Program-made: the position numbers and the translations under genes | Shown here: positions 20,810-30,935 of the stretch, piece after piece | Layout of the letters: every line of letters starts with the position of its first letter | Numbering within the stretch: position 1 is the stretch's first letter | Notes under the pieces: model-generated | Told to the model about the DNA's origin: nothing | What the model saw: only the letters and a program-made list of their open reading frames with translations | Database searches by the model: none | DNA from: Edaphochlamys debaryana | Lineage: Eukaryota; Chlorophyta; Chlorophyceae; Chlamydomonadales | DNA: 64,000 bases | Reading direction: 5' to 3' | Assembly: GCA_016858145.1 (NCBI GenBank) | Contig: JAEHOE010000241.1 | Span: forward strand, 1-64,000

Positions 20810-22229
20810 TAAATTGTCGGGCATGCATGGAAGCATTGTGGCCTATACCCGTCGGTTATATCTCTGTGTTTGAGCTTGTGAGCATGGAGCATCCCTCGTG
20901 GGGCATGTGTCTATACAAGCATCAAGCAAGCCTATTGGTTGAGCACCTAGCCTGGCATGTTTCTGTCTCCCGCTGTCGGACTGACCGATCACTCCTGCGC
21001 AGCATCACGCGCGGTTTGTGCATCCCTCAGTGCTGAGGTGTGGACGTACAGACTGCATCCGTGCTGTGTGTTTCAACCCCCATAAAAAGGTTTTTCGGCA
21101 TCACCCCTCCCCGTGGTTTCGGGTCTTCGATTTCAAGACGGGCGGCCCCGCCGGTGGCCGCTCCCCCGTCGTTTTGTGGAGTAGGATCGCCTGGTTAAAG
21201 CTACCGGTCCGGAGTCCTTGGTCCTAGCGCAAGGGGCTATACGCTTCCTTGGTAGGATCGGGCATAGCTATGCTGCGCAGGGGACGACCGACCCCAAGCG
21301 AGTATGGCACCCGGTTGCGTGGCGTGGCGAACTGGCTTCCCGACCTAAATGCGTGGACTTGGAGGAGAGTGCCAGGAGGGTTAGTGTCTGGCCGGCAGGC
21401 CGGCACGCGCAAGGCGCTAGCCCCTGTACACTATTGCGCAAGCATGCTGGAGCTTATGTCAGTCATCGCGAGGCCGGGAGCCGGCTCGCGTAGGATGATT
21501 CGTGGAGCATTGCGTCTTCCCTGGCTCCTTCGTCTGGAGCCTCGGACCGTTTCCTGTGTGTGTTCAAGGTATTCTTCGCTGCTGTGGACGGCCGAGCGCT
21601 GCAAGCGCGAGGCCGCGGCCCGGAGGCCGACGGATGGCTGGCGCCCCCGCCAATCCGCCCGCAGCTTAGCTTCTCCGTTCAGTGTGATTCATAATTGGAG
21701 TGGGAGCAACGCCCGAGCGTGCCCCCGGTGGGAGGAAGCGGCCATGCAAGGAGCCCTCCACTGGCAACGGTGGGCTCTCCCGCAAGAACCGCCCTCTCCT
21801 TGTGCAGTCTGCGCGACAATCACGGCAGTGTGCTGTTTGGGTTCTTAGTGGAGTAAGCGGAAGAGCGGTCCGCCCTCCAAACCTGAATTACGGACGCCAG
21901 GACGTGCTTTAGAGCGTGAGCACGAAGTATTAGGACTACTGCGTGTGTTCTGTGGGTTCTGTGTGTGTCTAGGCCGCCCCTCGAGTGCAGAAGACGGCCT
22001 GACGCGAGCTGCGCGTTCAAAGGAGGACGGGCCGTCGAGACCCTCGCCCCTAGACCTGCTACTGCGTTGGTTTGTGCTATTCCCGCGTTGTTGCCCGCTG
22101 GGTATGCCGGTGCAGTGCAGGGGTAGGGTCCGGCGCGGCGCAATGGGCGCACCGGATTGTGGGGCCGTACCCTGGCGCCCCAAACCTGCCCCGACACCAG
22201 GAGCTGTGTGTTGTTGAGTTAGGGCTAGC
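20810..22229 (+). other. Non-coding 3' part of the retrotransposon
   Basis: No convincing ORF. It must contain the polypurine tract and possibly the true 5' edge of the 3' LTR, because the matching left-hand sequence begins exactly at the window edge. Purine-rich candidates near 21,729-21,753 and a TG dinucleotide near 22,206 were seen, but I cannot choose between them. Confidence 0.45.
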
Positions 22230-23706
22230 GCTATTGCTGCAGTGAGCTAGGTTAGGAGCGGTGTGGTGCCTCGTAGGCGCGGCGAGGCGAAAGGCACGCG
22301 GCCCGGCCTGTACGGCGGGCCGCGGGCCCGAGCCCTTTATATTCCGCGTGGTTGCGCGCTTTTAAAAAACCGGAATTAAAATAGAAAAAGGAGGATAGCG
22401 CCTCCTTACAAGCCTTCCAGCGAAAGTCCCTGCTAGAGGGACAGCGTGTGTGTGTGTACCGCTCCGCGACTGAGCAAGAGTTGCGACTGATCATCGTGAC
22501 ACTAGCAAGGAAGTGTAATCCCGTGATTGAAAGACAGGCCGCGCGTCCCTCGTGTGACTTCGGTCACTGAATAGTCGCCCATCGCCGTCGTCGCGTACGC
22601 AGAGTACGCACATAGGAGTAGCACAGCCTTTGTCTGACCGCAGGTGCCCAAACAAGTACCTTCGCCGTCAACGACAACAGTCTACCGGCAGCGAGGCCGT
22701 CCGTTGGCCCCGGACTGCTCCCCTTCCCCCCGTCGCAGGACCCGCAGGTGTTCTAGTAGCCCGGTTGCCCCCAGGTCCCGAACGCTTCACCAGACAGTTA
22801 TCTGTCGGGTGTTTGCCGCACTAAGTCCTATCGGTACCCGGCCGCAAGAGGCCGCCCGGTCAGGCAGCTAGGAACCCGGCTTCCACAGGCACAGGCACCC
22901 GCCGAGCGCAGCGAGGCGTCCCCTTCCCGCTCCGGCGTCAGGGTAGCGTCGTTCCCTTGTCACCGCAGGTCGTGTGACTAAGCCTCCGATCTGTCAGTGG
23001 TATCAACGTCTACAAGTCGACTACAGCAGCAGAAGCGGCACCTCAAGCCCTGCTTGCAACCCCTTGGATCCAGCGTATCTTCCCCAGGCCGTGTGACTAA
23101 GCCTCCCGCCTGCTGGGCCAGCGCACATCAACAGCAGCGGTAGAAGCGGCGGTTAAGACCCCCTGCCGTACTGCTCGTATATCCGTGTCAACAGGTCGTG
23201 TGAGTCATCCTCCCGTACCGTACAGCAAGACACATCGTCGGTGGTTCATATCTGCACGGCCCCTGGTCGTAACCCCCAGGCACCGCCGCCTCTCTCTCTC
23301 TCCTCCGCAGGCCTCCCACCTTCCGTGTGACCCCTGCCCCCCTCAGCCGCAGCAGCAGGACACCCTCAGGTCCCCTGCTTGCGTGACAACAACCCCGACA
23401 CTTGGACAGGTAGAAGAGGCGGTTAAGACCCCCTACCTGAGCCCTACACGCTTCCGCACCTCATAAAGTACGCTTCCGCAAAGCCTACCTTCAACCCCAA
23501 GGCCCCTGGATCGTCTGTCCAGGCCCAAGCCGCAACCCACTAGCGCCTAGTTGTGTCTTCACACACACTATAGCGCCAGCTGTGCGATCCTAGGGCACGG
23601 ACCGTTAGTCACCAGTGGTAACCTCCTGCAAGTAAGTGGACACGCATCTACGGGTAGTATCCGCGCGAAAAATTTTGGGGTGGTTACCCACTTGGTGGAC
23701 CACACG
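22230..23706 (+). repeat. 3' long terminal repeat
   Basis: The partner of the repeat at 1-1,477. It carries the same TATA-like motif (22,336-22,342) and internal subrepeats. The match ends at 23,706 with ...CCACACG. Sequence beyond this is unrelated to the region after the 5' LTR, apart from a ragged CTCC(C)GCCGT(T)GG that suggests the LTR may reach about 23,717. Confidence 0.92.
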
Positions 23707-24493
23707 CTCCGCCGTGGCATAAGGATACCACCCTGCATTATGAGGTCTGCTCTGGTGCACTCTGGCGGCTGAACGACAAACTCGGTGATCCTGCAGTACG
23801 TGGCCCTTTTGCGACCTACAAGATTTTTCGTTCAAACTCTCCTTAGCTTGAGCGTAGCCAGCTAGGCTTGTAGAGGCTATGCGTAGGGAGCGTGTAGGGA
23901 GCCGTGCAGCTATGACGTTGTTGACAGCGGGCTTACACGTGATGCCGGCCTTACAGAGCGGACGTTCACGCCGGCCGTACGTTGCAGTGGACTTGTAAGG
24001 GCGTGTGTTGTGGGGAGGCGTGCAAGTAATGGATCAGTAAGGGCGCCGTGGGAGTGGCGGGACGCGGTGTAAGGGCGCGGTGAGGCGCTGGCGGGGGAGG
24101 CGCTGGCGGGGGCGGAGGCGCCGGTGGCGGAGGAGCTGGTGTTGCGGGGTGACCTTGCCGTCAGCCGTAGCTGAGGGTCCAGGCTGGCCAGCTATGTCTG
24201 GCACGAGTGGCACGGACCACTAACGAGCACGCTGAACACGCATGAAACAGAGCGGGCGGCAGCGGGAAACCCGCTGGTGGTGGGGACCAGGGCTCAGCCC
24301 TTTTCCCCTGCCTCACTGAGGCAGCCACCGCTTGTTCGTTCAAAACTTAACAAGGGGGCGCCCCATAGGGTCGGGGAAAATGGCTGAGCCCGGAGGCACC
24401 AGCCAACTGATGCCCTCTGCTCTGGGACCGTCTCCTCTACCTTTGGCGCTGGGCTAGCCCCAGTCTTTAACCCAGTAACGAGTAACGAGTAAC
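23707..24493. other. Intergenic, no gene seen
   Basis: Flank of the retrotransposon. It contains GC-rich short repeats near 24,080-24,140 and the start of a repeat-rich zone, including a GAGTAAC-type microsatellite near 24,475-24,497 and GGGCTCAGCCC-type palindromes near 24,290. No protein-coding frame could be supported. Confidence 0.5.
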
Positions 24494-24568
24494 GACCGAT
24501 ACACGGCAGCAGTGTTCTCAGGGGGCTTCGCCCCCCGACGGCGCTGCGCGCCTGGGGCTCAGCCCAAC
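24494..24568 (+). repeat. Dispersed hairpin repeat, copy 1
   Basis: About 75 bp starting GACCGATACACGGCAGCAG. It contains the perfect palindrome GGGGCTTCGCCCC context and ends GGGGCTCAGCCCA. Copies occur at 25,124-25,197 and, from the hairpin onward, at 27,861-27,910. The structure suggests a small non-autonomous transposon or its end. Confidence 0.7.
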
Positions 24569-25123
24569 AAGTAGGGTGTCAGCTTTATAGAAGCTGGAAA
24601 ATGGGCTGAGCCCCCCACACACAGCGGGGCCGCCATCACAGTGCAGGGACGTGCGGGCGCAAATCTCGGGGGACCAGGAGCGGCGGGGTCAAGCCGAGGG
24701 CACAGGGGGGGCCCGGGCGGAAGGCCAAACACATGTGCGCGACGCGTCTTGCTAAAGCTTTGGCCGCCAGGACCTCCGCGTGATACTGGAGCTGTACGGA
24801 TGCTCGCGCGTGGCTCGGGGCCGCTCGGCGCGAGAACCCGACGTGGAGATTGAACGCGTTGACTGACAGCTGCGACGGCGACTTGCGACCTTTGCGCGCA
24901 AGGAGCAGCGTCGCGCCATGCTATGAGCACACAAGCCTAGCAGGGTAGCCGGGGCTAAGGAGAGGGACCTTGTCGGGGATGCTCGGGGCGATGGACCATC
25001 TTCGCGAGCACCGCACCAGAGCTCAGCCGCTATTTAGCTACGAGTAGCCATGAGCAAGAAGGTCGCTACGGCGCCGCGCCTGGGGCGCGAGGAGCAAGTT
25101 CATCCGTTACAGACAGACAGACA

Positions 25124-25197
25124 GACCGAGACACGGCAGCAGAGTTCTCAGGGGGCTTCGCCCCCCGACGGCGCTTCGCGCCTGGGGCTCAGCCCAA
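25124..25197 (+). repeat. Dispersed hairpin repeat, copy 2
   Basis: Nearly identical to 24,494-24,568, starting GACCGAGACACGGCAGCAG and ending GGGGCTCAGCCCA. It is preceded by an (ACAG)n-like stretch at about 25,110-25,125. Confidence 0.7.
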
Positions 25198-25294
25198 AAA
25201 AAGGCTTGCACACCCCTCGCACGCATGTGCTGTACGGCAGGTTATAACCCCTGCTTTAAGGACCGGACCATGACAGGCGTCTTGGAGGAGAATT

Positions 25295-25600
25295 TTAACA
25301 GGGTGTTATGGCCCCTCAAAGTTTGCCTACTTCCGGACTCAGCCAGTTCCTGGAGTGGAACCCGCGTGGGTGTGCCTGCCCCGAAGGCCCCTGTCCCAAG
25401 CATGTGGCTGCCTGCTTTGCCCGTGTATGCTCGCTTGCAGCAGCTGCCTCGGCGGGTGCCGGACCATGGCAGGCCGCCTGCGGGCCTGTGGCTCTTTTCC
25501 TGGCTCTGACGAACAAGCTATAGAGGGTGTTATGGCCCCTCAAAGTTTACACATTTCCGGACTCAGCCCAGGCTGGGAGTGGAACCCGCGTGCGTGTCGG
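25295..25600 (+). repeat. Two direct copies of an ~80-bp repeat
   Basis: The motif AGGGTGTTATGGCCCCTCAA is near 25,301 and again near 25,525. In both copies it is followed by ...TTCCGGACTCAGCC and then GGAGTGGAACCCGCGTG. The copies are about 225 bp apart. The origin is unknown; short ORFs across them are not convincing. Confidence 0.65.
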
Positions 25601-26182
25601 TGCTGGCGTGTGAGAGCTTCGAGGACGAGGCGTGCCTGAAGCACACGCACCTGTTCTACGGCTGCTGTAGGGAGGGGGGCTCGGCGCTCACTAGGGAACC
25701 AGAGCCGCGCGTAACGACGGCTCTCGCTCACGGTGTGTCAACTCTTATTGTCGCTGTGGGTGTCTCGAGCATCGTCTCTCCACGCTATCAACCCTACGCC
25801 TCGCGAACTTTACACGGTTGAAGCCCCGGCGCACTCTGCGTCGTGAAGTCTCGGGACTAGGTATCGATCACCAAAGGCTAGCCTGGCTACCTCTTGGAAA
25901 CGGTGCGCGACCCGCCTGGTGACGCGCCGTTGGGCCACCAGGTCACCCTCGACGCAGCCCAGCTGGAGCATGCGGGTGACCCGGCCCAGCTGGAGGATAT
26001 TGGACCAACCTGGCCAACGCCACACAGCTGCAGCGTGCGCTCGCCGTGCAAGGATAGGCAGAAACACCAGGAAATGTGGCAGAGCGCCTGCCGCATGACC
26101 CCTGCCTGGGTACAGGGTGAAGGGTTGACGGCGCAGTCACGTGACAGGGGTACTGGTCCGCCAAGCATGCGTGTTCCCAATC

Positions 26183-26325
26183 TCCAAAGCCCTTCAGAGC
26201 CCTTCAGAGCCCCTGAGAGCCCTTCGCTGCCCTTCAGAGCCCTTCAGAGCCCTTCAGAGCCCTTCAGAGCCCTTCAGAGCCCCTGAGAGCCCTTCACAGC
26301 CCTTCAGAGCCCTTCACAGCCCTCC
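26183..26325 (+). repeat. 10-bp minisatellite AGCCCTTCAG
   Basis: About fourteen units of AGCCCTTCAG with variants CCCCTGAG, CCCTTCAC and CCCTTCGC. Because the unit is not a multiple of three it opens frames by chance, so no coding role is claimed. Confidence 0.85.
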
Positions 26326-26714
26326 ATATGTCTGTGCAGATTCCTCCAGAGGCTGAGCGGCTCTGAACAGCCTGTGTCACGAATGCCAGACCACTCTAAA
26401 AGCAGCAGGAAGCCGCTTTTTAGCGCTGCAGGAGGACCTGAGCCCCGACGCTTACTGCTCTACTACTCGGACAAGCTGGGCATCATGGAAAAGGGCTGAG
26501 CCCTCCCAATCCGCCACGGAGGCCACAAAGGGCCAGGCACCCGGTCTCAACTGAATCCGTTGTTTGCGACGCAGTGGCCCTACCCTGACCATCCTACGTC
26601 CAAGTGCCGTGTCAGGGGCCTGGTTCCCCCACAGGCAGACATAGCTGCCGGAGTCGCCCCGCAGCCACTGCTACGGGCTCTTCTTCTGCGGCGGCCCTGC
26701 AACACACAGCCTCC

Positions 26715-27780
26715 TCAGCCCACGCCGGCGGCCTCCCCGCCCCCCCCGCCGCCGCCGCCGCCTCCACCTCCATCTCCAGCAGCGGCGGCGGCCACGGGCC
26801 GGCGGAGCGCCGGCGGCCTGGGCAGGCCCGCCAGCTTGCACAGCGTCAGGAGCCGCATGTTGCAGGCCGCATTGACACCGCGGGCCTTTTGATGTCAAGA
26901 CGCATGCAGGCCAAGGGAGGGGGGAAGCGCGGTCACGGGGCATGATGGAGGCGGCGGCGGTGCGGGTGTATAGAACTTGGCACACGGCCCCTCCCAGCCA
27001 TCCAGCCCTTTGGTGACCGTCCCAGCCCATCCGGCTCACCCAGACCGTCGCGCAGTGGTTGCACACTAGGACGGCGTGGCGCCGCGTGCCACCGTACGGC
27101 AGGACAGGCGCGAGCCCGGGTCGTCCGCAGTTGTAGCAGACCTGCGTGCAGGCCCGCGGACGTAATGAGCAGAGCAAACCAACCATGCAAGCCACAACCA
27201 ACAACGCTTGCCAGGCCGTGACGCTTGCTATCTACCCGCCAAGCCAACCCATGCACCCGGCTCGTCCTGAACTCGTCGATTATTAGTACATCCCACGCGT
27301 AGCGCTCGCACAGCAGCTTTATGAGCGCCTTGTTTGGGCCGCGCCCCTTGCGGCTGAGCGGGGAGCCGTACCCCGTGCTGTGGGAAGGGGCCGGGTGCGG
27401 GTTAGGTAAGCGTGAAAGGACGCTGCTAGGTGTGTCATCATGCAGGCTGCACGGCCCACCTGGAGTTGCCCCAGTCGGCGACCACCTCCTCCTTGCTCCG
27501 GTTGCCCACCAGCTGCCGCGCCTCGCGATGCAGCACACGCTGGGTCTGTATGAAGATGCCCAGGCGCCGGGCGCGGTAGGCGTACGTGGTCGTGGTAGTA
27601 GGCCAGCAGGTCAGCAATGCCTGGCGGAGGTTGCGGGCATGGGAGGTGAGTCAGCAGGAGACCATGACCCCTTCCAGTCAACCTAGACACGCTGCAGCCA
27701 ACTGCGCCCGAGAGCAGCTCATCGTGGTTGCCGGGCCTAAACACCTCCATCGCACCGCCGCCATCCGGCCACCAGCCATG
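26715..27780 (-). pseudogene. Fanzor (eukaryotic TnpB-like RNA-guided nuclease) C-terminal part
   Basis: Five minus-strand exons join in phase: about 27,780-27,691, 27,620-27,460, 27,377-27,257, 27,141-27,040 and 26,885-26,715 (stop). The product includes YRARRLGIFIQTQRVLHREA, a WGNS..GYGSPLSRKGRGPNK segment, LIIDEFRTSR, then a zinc ribbon CYNCG...CNHC and RGVNAACNM. This order (Glu of 'DEFRTS', CxxC-CxxC ribbon, 'R-D-x-N-A-A-x-N' RuvC-III) is the Fanzor/TnpB C-terminus, with the Glu position typical of Fanzors. The RuvC-III Asp is Gly here. The probable RuvC-I segment (VFRPGNHDELLSG) has Arg where Asp is expected. The N-terminal recognition part was not found upstream. A dispersed hairpin repeat sits about 80 bp upstream of the most 5' exon. 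It is probably a dead relic of a transposon-borne nuclease. Confidence 0.78.
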
Positions 27781-27860
27781 GGCGGGGCCATACCGCGGGC
27801 GGGGCCATACAGTCAACTTTTTCTGTTGTCACGCAGGCAGGCACGCCAGGGGTGATTCTG

Positions 27861-27910
27861 TGGGGCTTCGCCCCCCCGGACGGTGCTTTGCGCCTGGGGC
27901 TCAGCCCAAA
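27861..27910 (+). repeat. Dispersed hairpin repeat, copy 3
   Basis: Shares TGGGGCTTCGCCCC...GGTGCTTTGCGCCTGGGGCTCAGCCCA with the copies at 24,494 and 25,124, but lacks the leading 25 bp. It lies just upstream (minus-strand sense) of the Fanzor exons. Confidence 0.65.
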
Positions 27911-29340
27911 AACGAGCCGGAGGAGGGCGAGGCGGAGGAGGGTGGCACGGAGAAGGGTGACACGGATGAGGGCGAGGCGGAGGAGGGAGGCGACGGGCTT
28001 TCGCCTGCCATCCCGCCTGGCCTGGTGAGTTGTTGTTGTTACATGGACAAGATAGCAGCCGTGAACTTCCGTACTGGCCGTGGGCCAAAGGGATGTGAGA
28101 CCAACGACTGTGAGAGCACAAGCTGTGCCCTCTCCAACTGCCGTGCGTCAGACTCCCTCATGACGGTGCACATATCGCTATTGGGCAGCCCTGTAGGCGG
28201 GGCACTCTAGCACCAGTCCCAACGGACACTTGCAGCTTTTCATCTGCGACGCACTCCCTAACTGAATGGGGTGCGAAATTGTGTGGAGGTGCGCAACATA
28301 CGAACGTGCGACTTACCCCAGGAAATGAGACCTGACCCTCATCCAAAAGCCGCTCATAGCGACATCACCCTAGAGCCTACTGCTGCCCCCCTCATCAGCC
28401 GCCCCCTGCGCCACTCCCTCGCTTGCGCTTCCGCCCGCGTCCGGGCGTGGTGCCGCTGCCGCTGGGCCCGCCGCCGCCGCCCGGCCTGGAATGGCTGTTT
28501 CGGCCTTTGGCTTCGCTTTGGCAGCACGGAAGTCCAAGACCTTCGAAAGAGCAACTTGTTTGTGTCTGCGTTGCTTGCGCAGGAAGCGCGCGGCCCCAAA
28601 TTTCGGTGGCCATTGCGAGGACTCCAGGGGGGGCCCGTCCCCTTCAACGTTCCGCCTTCACAGTAGCTCGAGTCGCGACGTGCTGCAACTCTTCGCGTAA
28701 GGAGCTTCCTTGACTATCCATACAGCGGGGCGTTTATCAAAACATGTCTCTCATCCTCCACGGCCCCTTGGCAGCCCTGCCATTTGGCTCGCTCTCTGGC
28801 TCCCACCTCGCCGGTCGGTCCCCCCTCCCACACGTCAATCACCAAAGCTGTAAGGAACGCAAGCGCCTGGGCCCCCCATCCACCCCCGGCGCCTCCCTGC
28901 CCTCGCCCACCCCCGCAGGCGGACGGCGCCGCAGCAGGCGGCCCTGGCGTCCTGCCGTCTGCCATGTCCCCCACTGAGAGGCTCTGCTCGCCGCAGCGCG
29001 TGGGCCTGGTGGCGGCGTCGCAAGGGGGGACGGGCTTCGCTTTCCAGGCAACCGGGGGGGCAGGCGAGAGCCGCGGGGCGTGAGGGCGGCGTGGAGGGCT
29101 CGGGGGCTGCGGGGCTGGGTTGGGCAGGAGGACGGGGCTGCCTGGAGGGCAGGGGGCCGGGTGGGGAGCAATTGGACGGGCGAGCACGTTTAAGGGCGCT
29201 GCATCAGGGGTGGAATGTGTCGTTGCTTTCTGCAGTATGGGTCACTGCACAGCCGTTGCCTCGCCCGCGGCCGTGGCGGTGATCTTTGGCACCGCCGCCA
29301 CCAACGTGAAACCGTTCCACCGACGCCATTGCCAAGCCGG
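27911..29340. other. Region without a supported gene
   Basis: Contains a Glu/Gly-rich open stretch on the plus strand near 27,910-28,020 (Pro/His-rich on the minus strand) that is low complexity, and several short ORFs. Nothing has recognisable motifs. Upstream exons of the MFS fragment may lie near 28,900-29,300 but could not be defined. Confidence 0.4.
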
Positions 29341-29373
29341 CGGCGCAGGCGCCGGCCCTTGCTGCCACGGCGG

Positions 29374-30106
29374 GAGCGGTGCCGGCGCCGGACGCTATCC
29401 TGGGCTCGATCTGGGTCCTATGCTACACCTCGGCGGCGCTCACGTGGGACAGCTGCGTGTTCAGCACGGCGCTGCTGCCGATCTACATGGTGCGGCTGGG
29501 ATCGAGGGTTGGGACGGTTGGCGGTTGGGGCGGTTGGCGTGCTTGATGCAGGGCACGATGCAGGGCCGGACTAGGCCGGGTTGGGTTGGTGGCGAGTCCA
29601 TGGAGCCGGGTGGGGCGGACGGAGGGCGTGGAGGGGCGGGTGGGAGCCGTGGGACGTTGTGGACGTGACGTGGCTCGTGACGTTTCGTGGCGCTCCTGCC
29701 TGGGGCCGGGGCTAAGCTGGTCTCCGACAAGCCGGGGTCACCTCCCCGCACTCACATCACCTGGCCCCACCTGCCTCTCCCGCTTGCCTTTGCAACCGCC
29801 AGGAGTCTGAGTTGAACATGAGCATACGGTCCATGGGCACTTTTGAGGGCCTGCTGGAGGCCTTCTCCTACGTCGCGCGCATGTGCAGCGGTGAGGAGTG
29901 GCATTGAGTGGGCGGCGACATGGCCTGGTGGGCGGCCTCAGGGCATGGGCGGCACCGCTCTGACAGCCTCTCAGCCCACTCCTGCGCCTGCGCCGCCTCG
30001 CCTCCCCATGTGCCCCTTTCCAGGCGTGGTGTCGGACCGCATGACCAGCCGCAAGGCCGCCATCACGCTGGGCTTAGGGGCGGGCGCCATGGCCAAGTTC
30101 GGCACC
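29374..30106 (+). pseudogene. MFS transporter, N-terminal exons only
   Basis: Three plus-strand exons splice in phase. The first, ending at 29,489, encodes ILGSIWVLCYTSAALTWDSC and STALLPIYM. The second, 29,803-29,890, encodes ESELNMSIRSMGTFEGLLEA. The third, 30,024-30,106, encodes GVVSDRMTSRKAAITLGLG. Together they give the first transmembrane helix, the loop, the second helix and the 'G..SDR...RK' signature between helices 2 and 3 of the major facilitator superfamily. Introns start GTGCGG and GTGAGG and end in CAG. The remaining roughly ten helices were not found before 30,936. The gene is therefore truncated or its 3' end has been displaced. Start codon and substrate are unknown. Confidence 0.65.
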
Positions 30107-30935
30107 GTGGGGCTAGGTGCGATCGGCGCCTTACGCCTTTCCGGTCTGCGAGTGCGTCAGAGGGGCTTGCCGGGAGCGTTCTGACTGCCCACCCAATCTC
30201 CTCACCACGCCCCTCCACCCCGGACGCCGCGTCCCCGCTGCAGATCACGTGCATTAGGCGGTCGATGGTCGGAGGGTGGTGCAGTGCCCATGTCGCAGTA
30301 GCTGCTCTGCTGCTGGCTATGGGGCGGCTGGCGATGGTGTGCTCTCGTGGCTGCTGGATGGGCGAGCAAGCGGGCGCTGGCGGAGGCCGGAGGCGTCAGG
30401 CGGTGCGTGGTACGAGGCAGCGGTTGTAACGGTCGAGTTTCGGCCGAGTTTGCCCCGAGTTCCTGCCGAGATTCCCTTGCGTTCCCCTTGCGTTTCTCCC
30501 GCGCCTCACAGCCGGCAGCCGACCCCCCAGCCATTCGCCTCCAGAAAATGCGCAGATCGATTTCTATTCCAGCAGCCCTCGCACAGCCCATTGAGCAGCC
30601 CGCGAGCGCAGCCGGCCCTGGTCCCAACACGCAGCACGCAGTCGGTCGGGGCCCCAACAGCTGCACGCGCGCACACATCAGCCCCGCTCGCCTCCCCTCG
30701 CCAACGGCATCACGCCCAGCTCGCAGCTCCCCATCGGCCAGCTCCCGACTCCCTGTACGGCGCTGAGGAGGGGGCGCAGCCGTACGGCGGTTCGTTGGGC
30801 ACGTGACCATTAGGAGGGCAGCTGCGCAGTTAGTTGGGCTGTTGGCCGTACAAGCAGACGCTGTCCCAGAACGAAGGTTTCACTATTTTTTGTTCGAGGT
30901 GGAGAGGGAGGCAAGGATGTGTGAAGTGCGGGCTG
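30107..30935. other. Intergenic or 3' flank, no gene seen
   Basis: No recognisable coding motif. A TGTAA at about 30,425 on the plus strand could be a leftover poly(A) signal of the MFS fragment. Confidence 0.4.

Larger units (their letters stand above)
1..23706 (+). mobile_element. Giant Ty3/gypsy-type LTR retrotransposon
   Basis: A single element fills the first 23.7 kb. Bases 1 to about 1,477 recur at 22,230-23,706 with only a few substitutions and short indels, so they are LTRs of one insertion. Between them lie, in order, a Met-type primer site, a broken gag, a retropepsin ORF, a 13-kb pol ORF (second retropepsin, reverse transcriptase, RNase H, PHD finger, integrase) and a downstream coiled-coil ORF. 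The RT-RNase H-integrase order is that of Ty3/gypsy. The left LTR may begin before the window, so the left target-site duplication cannot be seen. At more than 23 kb it is far longer than usual elements of this group. From memory, the C. reinhardtii element CrREM1 is also Ty3/gypsy with a PHD finger, but there the PHD is in an antisense ORF; here it is inside pol. Confidence 0.93.
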
